Shown here piece after piece: positions 20,511-29,700 of a stretch of DNA of 64,000 nucleotides. The first letter of the stretch is position 1; every line of letters begins with the position of its first letter. A model generated the notes under the pieces. That model was given only the letters and a program-made list of their open reading frames with translations, was not told the DNA's origin and searched no databases. This DNA comes from an uncultured Alphaproteobacteria bacterium. Its GTDB lineage: Bacteria; Pseudomonadota; Alphaproteobacteria; JAPOUT01; G958296285. The stretch is taken from positions 570,367-634,366 of the forward strand of contig OY282459.1 of the NCBI GenBank assembly GCA_958296285.1, read 5' to 3'. A program made the position numbers and the translations under genes.

Positions 20511-21431
20511 ATGCCGATCTATCTGCCCATCGCCGAAGTCTCCATAGACCTCATCACGCTTCTCGCGATCGGAACCTCTGTCGGGATTCTGTCGGGCATG
20601 TTCGGGGTCGGCGGCGGCTTTCTGATGACGCCGCTTTTGATCTTCGCCGGCATTCCGGCGCCGGTGGCGGTGGCGTCTGAAGCGAATCACATTATGGGCT
20701 CTTCGGTCTCCGGCGCGCTCGCTTATGCGCGGCAGGGGGCGGTGGATTACAAAATGGGCGCGCTGCTGATTTTGGGCGGAATCTTCGGATCCGCTTTGGG
20801 CGTCAATCTTTATCAGTGGCTGCGCGGCGCCGGGCAGTTGGATCTGATGATTTATCTCGCTTATGTCGGATTTCTCGGCGTGATCGGCGTGATCATGCTG
20901 ACCGAGAGCGTCCAAACGATCCGCGCGCGCCGAGGCGGACATCCGCCGCCCTTGCGCCGTCCCGGACAGCATATGTGGGTGCTGGGCTTGCCCCTTCGCG
21001 CGCGCTTTAGGAAGTCGCGTCTTTATATCAGCGTCTTCCCGCCTGTCGGGCTGGGCGCGCTGGCGGGTCTGCTCGCCGCCATTATGGGAGTCGGCGGCGG
21101 CTTCATGATGGTTCCCGCCATGATTTATCTGCTGCGCATGCCGACCAACATCGTCATTGGAACTTCTCTTTTCCAAATCACTTTCGTGACCGGCTTCGTG
21201 ACGATTTTGCACGCCGCGCAAAACCAAACTGTGGATATTTTCCTCGCCGCGCTCTTGCTGATAGGCGGGACGATCGGCGCGCAGATCGGCGCGCGCATGA
21301 CGCTCAAGCTTCGCGGCGAGGATTTGCGCGCGCTTCTCGCCCTTCTCGTTCTGACGGTCTCCGCCGTCATCGCCTATGGCTTGCTCACTCCGCCGGAGGA
21401 GCTTTTTCTTCTTGAGGAGCTGCGGCGATGA
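20511..21431 (+). CDS. TauE/SafE family sulfite/anion exporter permease
   Basis: An integral membrane protein of 306 residues with two related halves. Each half has the signature of the family: SGMFGVGGGFLMTPLLIF near residue 28 and AAIMGVGGGFMMVPAMIY near 193. The halves are separated by a hydrophilic, Arg/Pro-rich segment (about 140-170). The family exports small anionic sulfur compounds or other organic anions; substrate here is unknown. It overlaps the next gene by ATGA, and this pairing with an Alph_Pro_TM protein recurs in alphaproteobacteria. Confidence 0.92.
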   Translation: MPIYLPIAEVSIDLITLLAIGTSVGILSGMFGVGGGFLMTPLLIFAGIPAPVAVASEANHIMGSSVSGALAYARQGAVDYKMGALLILGGIFGSALGVNLYQWLRGAGQLDLMIYLAYVGFLGVIGVIMLTESVQTIRARRGGHPPPLRRPGQHMWVLGLPLRARFRKSRLYISVFPPVGLGALAGLLAAIMGVGGGFMMVPAMIYLLRMPTNIVIGTSLFQITFVTGFVTILHAAQNQTVDIFLAALLLIGGTIGAQIGARMTLKLRGEDLRALLALLVLTVSAVIAYGLLTPPEELFLLEELRR

Positions 21432-22210
21432 AGGCGATGAAGGCGATGGTGAAGGGCGGCGCGGTTTTCGCTCTTGCGGCGTCATTGGCTCTGTCATTGG
21501 CTCTGACCGTCGCGGCTTCGCTCGCGCGCGGCGAGGAAGGGTCGGCTCTTGCCGGGGGTCTTTCGCAGGATCGCATTCATTTGCGCGCCGGCTTCACTGG
21601 CGCGGAGCTTCTGATTTTTGGCGCGCTGGATCAGGGCGATCGCTTCTCCGAGACCAGCGCGATCATCATCACGCTGACCGGCCCTGCCCGCGATATGGGT
21701 TTATGGAAAAAGGCTCCTGTCGCCGGGGTTTGGACGAATTATCGCTGGCGGCGCTTTCCGGACATTCCCAGTTTCTACGCGCTTGCCTCCACGCGGCGCG
21801 TCTCCGAGATTTTGGAGAGCGCCGAGCGCCGCCGTCTTCAGATCGGCGCTGAGAGTTTTCTGCCTGCGCCGTCAGACGATTTCGCGCGGGCGCTTTTGCG
21901 TTTGATGAGAAAGAGCGGCGCTTATCCTTCTCGCGCCGAGCAGGTTGTTTTTTTGGGGCAGCGGCTTTTTCGCGCGACTTTTCACATTCCGCCTTCCGCG
22001 CCTTTGGGGCTTTATCGGGCGAAGATTCATCTTTTTGAGGCGGGGCGTTTGTTGGACACGCGCGCTTTTTCTCTGCAGGTCAATGCCACGGGCGTGGCGG
22101 CTTGGGTTTCGCATTTCGCTTGGCATTATCCTCTGCTTTATGGCTTCGCGGCGGCGCTGATCGGCTTGGCGCTTGGCGGCGCGGCGTTTCTTCTGATGCG
22201 GCGGCGCTAG
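21428..22210 (+). CDS. Alph_Pro_TM (TIGR02186-like) membrane-anchored protein
   Basis: A 260-residue protein with an N-terminal signal/anchor. The hydrophobic stretch contains a duplicated SLALSLA-type segment encoded by a short direct repeat at 21480. A periplasmic domain follows, beginning LSQDRIHLRAGFTGAELLIFGA, and a C-terminal transmembrane helix ends in RRR. The domain start and the coupling to a TauE permease are those of the alphaproteobacterial family known as Alph_Pro_TM. Its function is not established; a role as accessory to the permease is an inference from the ATGA overlap. Confidence 0.85.
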   Translation: MKAMKAMVKGGAVFALAASLALSLALTVAASLARGEEGSALAGGLSQDRIHLRAGFTGAELLIFGALDQGDRFSETSAIIITLTGPARDMGLWKKAPVAGVWTNYRWRRFPDIPSFYALASTRRVSEILESAERRRLQIGAESFLPAPSDDFARALLRLMRKSGAYPSRAEQVVFLGQRLFRATFHIPPSAPLGLYRAKIHLFEAGRLLDTRAFSLQVNATGVAAWVSHFAWHYPLLYGFAAALIGLALGGAAFLLMRRR

Positions 22211-22276
22211 AAGCCTTCCCTATCTTTTGGATAGGCGCTAGACTGTCCTTTTCGCGTCTCATTGGAGGAGGGGATC

Positions 22277-23212
22277 ATGGCTGACGGCAAGAGCAAGAAT
22301 ATGGCGACGATGTTCCGCGACGGTCTTTTTGACGATGCGCGGATTTTGGTTACTGGCGGCGGCACTGGGTTGGGGCGCGTCATGGCGGAGGCTTATTTGG
22401 CGCTGGGCGCGGAGATTCACATATGCGGGCGGCGCAAGGGCGTTTTGGACGAAACGGCGGAGGCTTTGATGAAGGCGCATGGCGGGAAGGTCGTCACTCA
22501 TGGGGTGGACATTCGCGTGGCGGCGGCGGTGGAGGAGATGGTGGAGGAGATTTGGCGGGGTTCTGGCCCTTTGACGGGCTTGGTGAACAATGCGGCGGGG
22601 AATTTCATTTCGCCGACAAAGATGCTTTCGCCGAAGGGGTTTGACGCGATTGCCGGGATTGTGTTTCACGGGTCGTTTTATGTGACGTTGGCGTGCGGGA
22701 AGCGTTGGATTGGTGATGGGTTGGCGGGGAGCGTCATTTCCATTTTGACGACGTGGGTATGGAATGGGAGTCCTTTCACGGTTCCGTCCGCGATGTCGAA
22801 GGCGGGGTTGCATATTATGACGAAGTCTTTATCGGCGGAGTGGGCGCCTTATCGGATTCGTTTGAACGCGATTGCGCCTGGTCCTTTTCCGACTGAGGGG
22901 GCTTGGGCGCGGTTGAATCCTGGGGGCGCGATGGAGGCGGCGGCTTCGGGGGGTTCGGAGGCTTCGGCCTATGGCGGGAATCCGTGGGGTCGTCAGGGGG
23001 AGATGGTTGAGTTGGCGAATTTGGCGTGTTTTTTGATGGCGCCGGGCTGTGATTATATGACGGGTCAATGCGTGGCGATTGATGGGGGGGCTTATGTTTC
23101 TTCGGGGGGCAATTTTTCGGGTTTGTCGCGGATAGATGATGAGATGTGGGTTAGGATTCGGGATCAGATTCGTTCTGTGAATGAGAAGGATAAGGCTTCG
23201 CGGACGGTTTGA
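22277..23212 (+). CDS. SDR oxidoreductase, 2,4-dienoyl-CoA reductase-like
   Basis: Short-chain dehydrogenase with the NADP loop TGGGTGLG (near residue 26) and NNAAGNF. The usual YxxxK is replaced by S-A-M-S-K in VPSAMSKAGLHIM, which together with AEWAPYRIRLNAIAPGPFPTEGAWARL closely follows the DECR/PECR group that reduces 2,4-dienoyl-CoA in the oxidation of polyunsaturated acyl chains. I start at ATG 22277 behind GGAGGAGGGG rather than the TTG at 22262. The length is 311 residues. A cassette starts five bases after the stop. Confidence 0.88.
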   Translation: MADGKSKNMATMFRDGLFDDARILVTGGGTGLGRVMAEAYLALGAEIHICGRRKGVLDETAEALMKAHGGKVVTHGVDIRVAAAVEEMVEEIWRGSGPLTGLVNNAAGNFISPTKMLSPKGFDAIAGIVFHGSFYVTLACGKRWIGDGLAGSVISILTTWVWNGSPFTVPSAMSKAGLHIMTKSLSAEWAPYRIRLNAIAPGPFPTEGAWARLNPGGAMEAAASGGSEASAYGGNPWGRQGEMVELANLACFLMAPGCDYMTGQCVAIDGGAYVSSGGNFSGLSRIDDEMWVRIRDQIRSVNEKDKASRTV

Positions 23213-23216
23213 CTTT

Positions 23217-23535
23217 CTCCCGTTGAGGGGGGTTTGGGGGGCTAGCCCCCCAAAAAAAGAGGGGGATCGGGGGGGAATCCCCCCCGAAAGTCGGCGGGCG
23301 TGGCGAAACGAAGCGCACGAAGCGCGAAGCGCAAGTGCGCGAGAAAGCCCGCCGACCTCCCTGCTACAAGAGCTCTTGCGGCAGGGGCGGTTGGGGGGTG
23401 GGTCGCTTTTCCTCGTTTCGCTTCGCTTCACTCGGAAAAGCTTTTTCCCCACCCCACCCCCCAACCGATAGGCTGCCTTCGGCAGCCTTGGTTTTTCAAG
23501 GGGGGCTAGCCCCCCTTGACCCCCCTCAACGGGAG
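23217..23535. repeat. hairpin cassette copy 5 (convergent gap)
   Basis: It occupies the whole gap between two convergent stops (23212 and 23539). The ends are CTCCCGTTGAGGGGGG and CCCCTCAACGGGAG, a perfect terminal inverted repeat. The left edge hairpin is of the TTT..AAA type and the right one of the TCAA..TTGA type. The long internal hairpin has the GGTTGGGGGGTGGG arms shared with copy 1 rather than the GCGTGGGTGGG arms of most copies. Confidence 0.92.
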
Positions 23536-23538
23536 ATT

Positions 23539-24669
23539 CTAACGCGGCGCAACCCTTATCAAACGACCAGACTCCTCCGCCAAAATATACAAAGCCCCAT
23601 CCGGACCCGTCCGAATATCCCGCAAACGCTCCCCCAACTCCCCAAACAACCGCTCCTCGCCACGCACAACCCCATCATCCATATCAACGCGCCAAACATC
23701 ACGAAAAACCAAACTCGTAATAAATAAATCCCCGCGCCACATCGGAAACAAATCGCCATCATAAAGCGTCATCCCCGACGGCGCGATGGAAGGCGTCCAA
23801 TGACGCAACGGCTGCTCCATCCCAGGCAACGCCGTGTAAGGCGAAATCTTCGCGCCGCTATAATCCAAACCCCACGTGATCGCAGGCCAACCATAATTCC
23901 GACCCCGCTCAATCAAATTCAACTCATCACCCCCGCGAGCGCCATGCTCATTCTGATAAACGCGCCCGCTATCCTTCTCCAACAAAAGCGCCTGCGCGTT
24001 CCGATGCCCATAAGTCCATATTTCAGGAAGCGCCCCCGCCTCGCCGACAAAAGGATTATCATCAGGAACGGAGCCGTCATCGCGCACCCGCGCGATCTTG
24101 CCGTAATGATTGTCGCGCGCCTGCGCCTGCTCCCGATAATCAAAGCCGTCTCCGACATTAATCAGAAGCGTGCCGTCCGCCATGAACGCCATGCGCCCGC
24201 CATAATGCACGGAAGTGTCCTTATAAGGCTTCGCCTCAAAGATGGTCTTGATGTCGGCGAGCGCGTCTCCTGTGAAGCGCGCGCGGATGACCTTCGTCCT
24301 GTTCTTTCCCCATCCGCCTTCGGAGTAGGAGAGATAAACCCATTGATTCTTCTCATAATCGGGATGGAGGATGATGTCCATCAGCCCGCCCTGTCCTGCG
24401 TAATGGACTTTGGGGACGTTCTTGATCGGCGCTTGGACGAGACGCCCGTCTCGCATCAGACGCAGCTGCCCGGAGAGTTCGGTGATGAGCATGTCGCCAT
24501 TGGGGAGGAAGACGAGGCTCCATGGCATATCCAAGCCTTTGGCGAGGGTTTCCATTTTATAGTCGGCGGCGGGCGCGGCGGGCGCGAAGGGCGCGTTCCC
24601 GATGAGCGCGGCAACGCTCGCGCCGAGCGTCAAGAAGAGGGCGAGAGATTTTGTCAGAGATTTTGTCAT
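23539..24669 (-). CDS. PQQ-dependent soluble sugar dehydrogenase (Yli-type)
   Basis: A secreted six-bladed beta-propeller of the soluble glucose/aldose sugar dehydrogenase family. The signal peptide is MTKSLTKSLALFLTLGASVAALIG and cleavage probably falls in the Ala/Pro-rich APAAPAADY stretch. Family blocks include GLDMPWSLVFLPNGDMLITE, HYAGQGGLMDIILHPDY, YGHRNAQALL and NEHGARGGDELNLI. ATG 24669 has AAGGAG six bases upstream and is preferred over 24684. The electron acceptor and natural substrate are not deducible, and PQQ synthesis genes are not in the window. Confidence 0.9.
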   Translation of the reverse strand: MTKSLTKSLALFLTLGASVAALIGNAPFAPAAPAADYKMETLAKGLDMPWSLVFLPNGDMLITELSGQLRLMRDGRLVQAPIKNVPKVHYAGQGGLMDIILHPDYEKNQWVYLSYSEGGWGKNRTKVIRARFTGDALADIKTIFEAKPYKDTSVHYGGRMAFMADGTLLINVGDGFDYREQAQARDNHYGKIARVRDDGSVPDDNPFVGEAGALPEIWTYGHRNAQALLLEKDSGRVYQNEHGARGGDELNLIERGRNYGWPAITWGLDYSGAKISPYTALPGMEQPLRHWTPSIAPSGMTLYDGDLFPMWRGDLFITSLVFRDVWRVDMDDGVVRGEERLFGELGERLRDIRTGPDGALYILAEESGRLIRVAPR

Positions 24670-24758
24670 GGCGATCTCCTTCATTTCCGAGATTTCCGAG
24701 ATGGGCTTTTGTGCTAGAGTATAGGGCGATCTTGGGGAATCATAAAGGGGTTGTGAAG

Positions 24759-25223
24759 ATGTCTTATTTTCGTCCTGTGTGGGCTTATCTTTTGGCGTTG
24801 GCGGCGCTCATTATTTTGGGGACGGCTTCGGCGGCGCAATATGCGTTGGCGATGATCGCTTCTTTGGGCGTGGAGATTCCGGTTGGCGTTTGGATAGAGA
24901 CGACGTTGCATGATGTTGTTGGCATGGCGCCGTTATATGGGGTGATTTTCGGATTGGGTCTTTTGTTGGGGATGATGGGGGGCGCTTTGGCTTCGCGCTT
25001 TTTGCCGTTTTCGCGTGTGGTGATTTTTGGGTTTGCGGGGTTTGCGGCGATTTTGGCGACTTATTTGGCGATGGAGAGTTTTTTCGCGATGTCGGGGGCT
25101 GACATTACGCCGATAGGGGCGACTCGTTTTTGGCATGGTTTGTTGGTTCAGTGTTTGATGGGGGGTTTTGCGGGGATGATTTACGCCCGCGCCTCGCGGG
25201 GAGAGGGGCATATATCTCAATGA
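24759..25223 (+). CDS. conserved four-helix membrane protein
   Basis: A 154-residue hydrophobic protein with about four predicted membrane helices (7-30, 55-80, 85-105, 125-148) and few charged residues. I do not recognise a named family. The start at 24759 (MSYFRPVWAYLLALA) gives a natural N-terminus; the frame continues upstream into the divergent gene's leader without membrane character. Base composition follows the host genes. Its stop overlaps by ATGA the start of a much more AT-rich gene, which is odd for a native operon. Confidence 0.72.
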   Translation: MSYFRPVWAYLLALAALIILGTASAAQYALAMIASLGVEIPVGVWIETTLHDVVGMAPLYGVIFGLGLLLGMMGGALASRFLPFSRVVIFGFAGFAAILATYLAMESFFAMSGADITPIGATRFWHGLLVQCLMGGFAGMIYARASRGEGHISQ

Positions 25224-26296
25224 CGTCTGAGGAAAAAAATAACGAAAAAACTAGTTTGCCTGAAGCAGTAGCAGAGGGAATCATAGACTCAACTCTGCCA
25301 GCTCCTATAAGAAAGAATCTCTTCAAAGCGCTCAACCGACTGAGCACGGCAACGATAGAAATACCTGTTGCGTACCTTGAAGGGAAAGCTGATGAAATAC
25401 GCGCTGGAACAAGGGCGAGGGTAAAGTTGATTGAAAAAACTTCTGATCAAATTGCACAACAAATGAAAGTTGATCCTGTCTATGCTCGAGCTGCCGTAGA
25501 GAAACTCGGTCAAAAGGTCATTAGGGAACAAGTTAACCTTGACCAAATTGTTTTTAAAGCTGCAGAGGATCTTAAGAAAAACCCATCCCCGAAGGATGAA
25601 AGAAATCTAGGCAGTAAGAAGACAATCAACGACGATTTCCTGACCGCCTTTGAGAAGGAAGCATCACAAAAAAGCACTGAGGAAATGCAGGCACATTTTG
25701 GCAAGGTGTTAGCTGGCGAGATAAGATCGCCAGGGTCTTTCTCAATCAGGTCACTTAAGATTTTAGGTCAAATGGATCAGTCTGTTGCCATGCTCTTCGC
25801 CAAATTTTGTTCCTGTTGCATAGTTGCAAATATTCCAAGGCTGGAACTAATATCGAGACTGATAAAGGAGCCAATTTCGCATTTCCAGCCAGAGGTGAGC
25901 AAAATTCTAGATGCTCGGGTGTGTTCCATGGGAGGAAGCCCAGGTCAAAATTCTCTGCAAAAATTCCACCTGTCTTTCGACCAGCTTAACACCCTTCAAG
26001 AGTATGGACTGATAATAGCAGATTACAATTCGTGGTTTGATTATGGTATGGCAGTGCCGCTGGAGGGATCAGGAATTTTACTCTCATTTTATCATGCTAG
26101 CTTTGATTGGCTTCTGCTTCCTATGGAAGGTTACCAGAAAGGGGAGCTCCGTGTTCCAGGGGTTGCCCTAACAAATACTGGTAAAGAGATATTCCCAATT
26201 GTTCCTATCACTCCGATGGAAGAGTACACAGTTGAACTAAAGAAATATTTTGAGGGCCAGAAGTTAAAAATGACGAAAGTGGAGAGCAAGTCTTAA
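25220..26296 (+). CDS. DUF2806 family protein
   Basis: A 358-residue soluble protein. The segment DDFLTAFEKEASQKSTEEMQ followed by GKVLAGEIRSPGSFSIRSLKIL (near residues 140-180) is the hallmark of the DUF2806 family, whose function is unknown and which is patchily distributed. The N-terminal third is helical and charged (EGKADEIRAGTRARVKLIEKTSDQIAQQM). Codon use is strikingly AT-rich against its neighbours, consistent with recent transfer. It lies between the end of a host membrane-protein gene, which it overlaps by ATGA, and a tRNA-Ser eight bases downstream. Confidence 0.82.
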   Translation: MTSEEKNNEKTSLPEAVAEGIIDSTLPAPIRKNLFKALNRLSTATIEIPVAYLEGKADEIRAGTRARVKLIEKTSDQIAQQMKVDPVYARAAVEKLGQKVIREQVNLDQIVFKAAEDLKKNPSPKDERNLGSKKTINDDFLTAFEKEASQKSTEEMQAHFGKVLAGEIRSPGSFSIRSLKILGQMDQSVAMLFAKFCSCCIVANIPRLELISRLIKEPISHFQPEVSKILDARVCSMGGSPGQNSLQKFHLSFDQLNTLQEYGLIIADYNSWFDYGMAVPLEGSGILLSFYHASFDWLLLPMEGYQKGELRVPGVALTNTGKEIFPIVPITPMEEYTVELKKYFEGQKLKMTKVESKS

Positions 26297-26303
26297 CCAA
26301 CTG

Positions 26304-26393
26304 TGGCGGAGAGGGTGGGATTCGAACCCACGGCGCCCATAAGAGCGCAACGGTTTTCGAGACCGCCCCGTTCGACCACTCCGGCACCTCTCC
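26304..26393 (-). tRNA. tRNA-Ser(CGA)
   Basis: The reverse complement folds into a class II tRNA: seven-pair acceptor stem GGAGAGG/CCTCTCC; D-arm with GGTCGAACGG; anticodon loop CTCGAAA (anticodon CGA, reading UCG); long variable arm; T-loop GGTTCGAATCC; and an encoded CCA end. It lies just after the DUF2806 gene on the opposite strand; tRNA genes commonly serve as insertion sites. Confidence 0.97.
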
Positions 26394-26418
26394 TCTTAAT
26401 CAAAATAGCACGTCTTGC

Positions 26419-26624
26419 GCTCCTGTTAAGGGGGGGGGGCGGGGGGCTAGCCCCGCAAAAAAACAAGCGGCGCGAAGCGCCGCTACAAGTCGCAGAACTA
26501 GGGGAAGTCGGCGGGCTTCCTCGCTCGCTGACGCTCGCTTCGTTTCGCCACGCCCGCCGACTATAGCGGGCTTCGCCCGCTTGGTTTTTTTGGGGGGCTA
26601 GCCCCCCAAACCCCCCTTCACCTC
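26419..26624. repeat. hairpin cassette copy 6 (short form)
   Basis: The left end is GCTCCTGTTAAGGGGGG, followed by a decayed edge hairpin (GGGGGGCTAGCCCCGC), the AGCGGCGCTTCGCGCCGCT hairpin, the GTCGGCGGGC hairpin in reverse, AGCGGGCTTCGCCCGCTT with a T-run, and an intact TTTGGGGGG..CCCCCCAAA right edge. The long GCGTGGGTGGG hairpin and the AAGAGCTCTT module are absent. The copy runs directly into the second repeat family at 26622. Confidence 0.88.
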
Positions 26625-26700
26625 AAGCTTCTATGCATTAGTTCCCCTGCGGCAAAAACACATGCCTATCCATGAAAAAGATGCCTGTCGCGGCAGCGAC
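26622..26700 (-). repeat. second repeat family (R2), copy a
   Basis: Read on the minus strand it begins GTCGCTGCCGCGACAGGC directly after the autotransporter stop codon, continues through ATCTTTTTCAT, has TTGCCGCAGGGGAACTAA, and ends GCATAGAAGCTTGAGGTG next to a hairpin cassette. The same element is found in opposite orientation at 37278-37364. The outer end contains a short hairpin (GTCGC..GCGAC). No open reading frame lies inside it. Confidence 0.85.
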
Positions 26701-29700
26701 TAAAAAGTCGCGCCCAAACGAAAAATCGCGCTATGAATGCTTGTCTCCCCAGCCAAACCAATCCCCGCCTCATAACCCAACTTGATCTCCACACCCTCAT
26801 AAGACCGATAACCCAAACTCACGCCCAAATCCATCATCGCCCGCTCCATCGTGCCGCGCGCGCGCAGCGACCTGTCCAAAACAGAAGCGCGAAGATCAGA
26901 AGCAGGATCAGTCGGAAAATAATGCGCGCCAAAATAAAAGGAAGACGCAATCTCACCCCAACGCAACTCCCGCGAAGCGCGCAAATCCGCGAAAGCGCCC
27001 GTGAAAGCGAGAATCTCGTCAATCGGCTCCACGACAAAAGGCGCGCTGCCGCCGCTCTCAGCGAAACCATCCGCCGTCTGCGAAAGCGCGCCCAGCTCCG
27101 CCCGCCCCACCAAAACCCAATCGCCGAAAAGAACCGCCCGCTTGGCAAAACCCATCGCGATCGCCACCGTCAAAAGCTCCGGCGCGCTCCGCGCCAGCGC
27201 CTGACCCGCTTCCGTGAAACGACCAGTCTCATAAGCCGCATAGGCAAGACGCAACTGCAAATCCAAATCCCAAGCGCCGGGAAGACGCTGCCCCTCCGTC
27301 CCCAAATGCGCGCCCAACAAAAAACGATCCGCCAAACTCGGAAAAGCCGACTCATTCGGCGCGCGCGCCTCCACGCGACTCCGCTCATAGCCTGTCGCGA
27401 CCGTCAAACGCCATTTGCGCCGCGCGAAATGCATCCCCGCCAGCATGCCGTAAGTCTCCTCGTCATAATGCGCCTCGGCGAGAGGACGGTGGCTCGTGAA
27501 ACGCCCGCGCAAATCCATCCAGCCGCAGACGCCGTCTCCAAATTGAAAGGCGGGATCGCACGCCGCCGAAAAAATCGCCCGTCCCAAAACCCGCTCGGCA
27601 TGCCAGCCCGCCTGAAGAAGCGAATCATAAGTCTGAAGACCGCCCACCATGCTGTGCGCGATGACAAGACGGGTGAAAACGCCGTCATCCATCACGGTCA
27701 CATGTCTGGGAAGATTCAGATTCTCCACATTCACCGCGCTCGGAAAAAGCGAGATCACCGCGATGGAAGGCGCGACCTCCGACAAATCCACCGCGCCTTC
27801 CGCTTGCCCCGAAGCCGCGTCTATCACGACCCCTTGCGGATGCGCCTCAAAGGCCAGTTCTAACACGCCCTCCGGCTCCTGCGTGAAACTCTCAAGCCCG
27901 ATGATGCGCGCGCTCCCCTCCAGACGCAGCGTGCCGGCGTTGGAAAAACTGTCGCGCCCGCTTCCGAAATCAGAAAGAGCGTTCAGCGTCATCATGCCGG
28001 CATTCTCCACAATGTCCGCGCCTCCGCCCATTTGGAAACTTCCGCGAAAGACGCCGTCGCTGCGAATGAGATCGCTTCCGCCTCCCTCGTTCAAAGCGGC
28101 GGGGGCGGAGGATTCCAGCCTGCTTTGGTTGTGAAAAGCGTCATGCCCTTCGCTGCCCTGCAGGACGCCATAGACGCTTCCCAGATTGGCTATTCGGTTG
28201 CGCTGGCGCGCTGACGGATTTCTGCCGGAAAGACGAATCGCGCGCCGCCCCATCACAGTGCCGACTGTCGCGCCTTTGGCGATGTCCAAACTGATTCGCC
28301 CGGCGCCCCCTCGCAGATTGACAGTCGCCGCCTCGTCATCCTGCGCGCCGGAACTCTGATGAGTCCCGCCTTCAATCCTGACCTCTATCGGCATCGCGCC
28401 CACAGTGATGGCATGGATCGCGTCTCCATTCGGGCTGATGGCGGAGGAGGAGCCTCCCAAACTCATCCGAATCGGACCCTCGCCAGAGGCGAAGATCGCG
28501 TGGCTTGAAGAGCGCGCGTCCTCATTGCGGACGGATGTCCCGGAGGCGGTCGTGATGGCGATGGAATCGTGGTGGGCGCTGCTGAGGCGGATGGCTTCGC
28601 GCGCCGCGATATGCTCCTTCTTGGAGACAGAGCCGCTTTCCAAATGAATCTCGCCGCCCCGCCCTGCATGATGAATGAAGGCGGTCGCTCCCGCCCCCGC
28701 CCTATGGCGAAGCGCCGTGTCTTCGGCGGCGAGCGCGATGCCCTGCTCTATCGCGCGGCGGCAGGTGATATGGGTGCGCGCGTCTCCGGGGTGAATCGGC
28801 GCGTTGCCTGTCGTCAGACTCCCCGTGCCGCAGAAATTCGTGTTGCGCGGCGCGAGCGCGATGCTGAGCGTGTGTCCGGCGAGGCGGATCGTTCCGAAAG
28901 CGCTTGAGAGACCGCTAATATCCAAATCTTCGGCGATTCCAGCGCCGGTCATCAGAGGAAGAACGCCCGTGGTCGGCACATGGCCGGCCTGCGCGGCGAT
29001 TTCTATCGCGCTGGCGGCGAAAATCGTCTCCGCCGCGCCAATATGGAGGAGCGGCACTTCGGGAAGGGGGCGCGTGAAGTCCAAGCGGAAGCGCAGCCTC
29101 CCGCCGCGATTCTGCGTGAAATGGTTGAGATTGGCGATCTCCATCTGCCGGCTGCCATTGGCGGCGTGATCGATGACAAGGAGTCCGCCATTGGCGAGTT
29201 TGTCGTCCCCGCCGCCGAAATCGGACGCGGCGTTGAGCGTCATCACGCCGCCATTGGTGATGAGATCCGCGCCGCCGCCCATCTCCAGAGAGCCTGTGAA
29301 AACGCCGAAATTGCGAAAATTGTTGCCCAGCCCGCCAAAAGCGATTCTGCCGGAAATCTCCGCCCCGCTGAAATTTTGCATGACGGCGAGTCCTGTCAGC
29401 CGCGCCCCCGATTGCAGCGTGATTCTGCCCCAATTGCTTAAAGCATCGGCGGCTGTGTCGCCCGCCGCGCCGAAATTGGACGCGCCTTTCGCGCGGAAGA
29501 TTCCGTAATTCTCAAAATCATGAGACCCAGCGCCCCCGACGACTCTGCCGGTGATTTCGCCGCCAGCCAAATTCCGAATGAGATTCCTCCCCGACAAATC
29601 CGCGATGGTCTGCTGGAAGAGAATGTCGCCGGTGAGAGTGCCGCCATTGACGACGGTCGCATATCCGCCATTGACGAAAATGACGCCGCCCCGCGCGATG

